A stretch of DNA of 29,792 bases from the IMG/VR virus record IMGVR_UViG_3300046311_000251, positions 1 through 29,792 of that record. One strand, given 5' to 3'. The first letter of the stretch is position 1. Every line of letters begins with the position of its first letter. The translations under genes and the position numbers were made by a program. Of the stretch, positions 28,509 through 29,792 are shown one piece after another. The notes under the pieces were generated by a model. The model was not told where the DNA came from, did not search any database, and saw nothing but the letters and a program-made list of their open reading frames with translations. Source of the DNA: a virus.

Positions 28509-29792
28509 TTAACCTTTAAGATTTGTGAAAATCTCATTCTTCTTAATTGCCCAGTAAGGACTTGCATTCTTACCAGATAAACCAAATATACTACCTAAAT
28601 GATTCCAAAGTTTATATTTACCTTCTTCTTGCCATGAGTATGGACCAACTTCTTGTTTATAAATAGCTTTGTCACTACCTGTGATCATGTATCCTAAGTC
28701 TTTAAAGATTTTAAGATAAAGATCTAATGTAGGACCCATTACAATGTTACTAGTCTTAGTAAAGTCTAACCACTCACCTACTCCTAATGGAGTCATAGTA
28801 CTGTTTTCTTTTTGTACCATCATTACTTGATAAAGCATATGATTAGCTACCCAACCTGCATAACCATATTTTGCTTCTCTTTCTTTAAGTTTTTGGAATC
28901 TATCTTCATCATCCCCAGAAAAGCCAAACAAAAATATAATTGCCATAGTTGATAATGCAAGTAACATACCTTCTGTAACTATTTCATAAAATGCAGATTT
29001 TTCATCTTGAGTCATAATAGGCCAGTAGTTTCTACCGTCTCTTATAAGCTTCACTCCATTTTGTAAGAATGTAACATACTTACCTCTAGTAGCCTCATCT
29101 AAATCCCAATCCCATACTTTACCTCCAAAGTTATCTCTAGAAGTATCCATCTGGAATCTTGATAAGAACATACCTGTACCAAACTTTCTAGAGAATGAAG
29201 CTACATCATATAACAAGTACTTCTCTGCAGTTGGTGATTCAATTGCTGCTACTGTACCGTTCAATTTTTTGTTAGCACTAGCCATTCTAAGTTTCATCAT
29301 ATTGAACTTAGTATTTCTAGATATAATCAAAGACTGTCCTTCTTTAATATCAGCTCCTTCTTCTAGTTTGTTTTTCTTTAACAACTCTTCAGAAGTCATG
29401 TTATATTTCTTAGCAATTGATTCAATAGTTTCTCCTGCTTGTACAATATAATCAGTATAGTTCATTCCCCATTCAGGATTGATACCATCTTTTAATTTAA
29501 CAATACCATTGTCTCCAACTTCAAATGCATCTATATATCTAATTGGTGTAACAGATCCATCCGGTTGAATTTGATCAACCATTTGCCAATCCATTAAACT
29601 AAAGCCTAATTCAAGGGCCCCTTGTACTTCAGTAAGTTTTCTATCTGAGTACATCCAAGCACCATCAATTAAATTTTTGACAGCTGTATTTGTATGAGAT
29701 CTGTTAGCATCTTTCTTAGTCTTACCTGGAGACATATCAAATGCATCCATTAACTGCATGTCCAAGCTTTTTACACCAGTAGTGTGTGTACC
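28509..29792 (-). CDS. C-terminal part of a very large virion-type protein, with LysM domain (partial)
   Basis: The frame is open to the window's right edge; the internal ATG near 29765 is not a likely true start, because the same frame runs upstream of it. The visible 427 codons include a LysM-like segment (YIVQAGETIESIAKKYNMTSEELLKKNKL), which binds glycan in peptidoglycan hydrolases and tail proteins. A mixed region (FSLMDWQMVDQ, then FNMMKLRMASANKKL) and a hydrophobic stretch near GMLLALSTMAIIFLFGF follow. It is the tail of a much larger protein of the opposite-strand structural arm. Resemblance to crAss-like virion proteins is from memory; ejection or tail function is inference. Confidence 0.65.
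   Translation of the reverse strand, partial: GTHTTGVKSLDMQLMDAFDMSPGKTKKDANRSHTNTAVKNLIDGAWMYSDRKLTEVQGALELGFSLMDWQMVDQIQPDGSVTPIRYIDAFEVGDNGIVKLKDGINPEWGMNYTDYIVQAGETIESIAKKYNMTSEELLKKNKLEEGADIKEGQSLIISRNTKFNMMKLRMASANKKLNGTVAAIESPTAEKYLLYDVASFSRKFGTGMFLSRFQMDTSRDNFGGKVWDWDLDEATRGKYVTFLQNGVKLIRDGRNYWPIMTQDEKSAFYEIVTEGMLLALSTMAIIFLFGFSGDDEDRFQKLKEREAKYGYAGWVANHMLYQVMMVQKENSTMTPLGVGEWLDFTKTSNIVMGPTLDLYLKIFKDLGYMITGSDKAIYKQEVGPYSWQEEGKYKLWNHLGSIFGLSGKNASPYWAIKKNEIFTNLKG

Noticed and set aside
1-29792. Search by eye for tRNA genes.
   Set aside because: No cloverleaf with a matching T-arm consensus was recognised; only a tRNA scan could rule them out.

Overview
The window reads as one tightly packed stretch of a large double-stranded DNA phage genome. 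It is AT-rich and has almost no intergenic space. Neighbouring genes often share ATGA or a few bases, and no rRNA, tRNA or cellular housekeeping operon was seen. Start codons are preceded by A-rich leaders rather than Shine-Dalgarno sites, one candidate promoter matches the Bacteroidota TAnnTTTG type, and TAA, TGA and TAG all act as stops. The replication set (family B polymerase, DnaB-type helicase, TOPRIM primase, Sak4-like ATPase, SSB-like protein, PD-(D/E)XK nuclease, uracil-DNA glycosylase) and an opposite-strand virion gene at the right edge fit a Bacteroidota phage, most likely crAss-like. That taxonomic placement is from remembered family knowledge, not a search.

Layout. 1-1509: end of an unknown gene, two small membrane proteins and an SPFH/band 7 membrane protein, closed by a terminator. 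1568-4122: a run of small genes, many membrane-bound or secreted. Six of their starts or boundaries carry the same 17-bp element that ends in the start codon. 4109-5943: a radical SAM gene of the spore photoproduct lyase type, broken in two at its iron-sulfur motif by a split intein, with an HNH endonuclease gene on the opposite strand between the halves. 5945-7657: small genes, including zinc-binding and possibly NinB-like proteins. 7650-7955: a single minus-strand gene, divergent from ung.

7989-12578: uracil-DNA glycosylase, an unknown protein, DnaB-like helicase, an unknown protein, Sak4-like ATPase and SSB-like protein, ended by a terminator. 12640-18798: primase, a coiled-coil protein, a SegE-like GIY-YIG nuclease, DUF6878- and DUF6915-like proteins, a free-standing HNH endonuclease bounded by a 16-bp direct repeat, then a metallopeptidase/VWA protein with a MoxR-like AAA+ ATPase. 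18893-22238: a large unknown acidic protein with a collagen-like tract, an exonuclease and two unknown proteins. 22330-25668: a zinc-finger protein, DNA polymerase B ending in a sliding-clamp motif, and a DUF932-like protein.

25727-28319: small genes plus a MazG-like pyrophosphohydrolase, a 2OG-oxygenase-like protein and a hotdog acyl-CoA thioesterase. 28354-29792 (minus): a small basic protein and the C-terminal part of a very large virion-type protein with a LysM domain. The two arms converge on a terminator at 28322-28352.

The central genes form a replication and recombination module divided by intrinsic terminators into transcription units. The flanking small genes look like host-interaction or accessory functions. 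The standout is the fractured photoproduct-lyase gene: its product should be active only after protein trans-splicing, and the nuclease that probably mobilised the intein overlaps the N-intein coding sequence in antisense.
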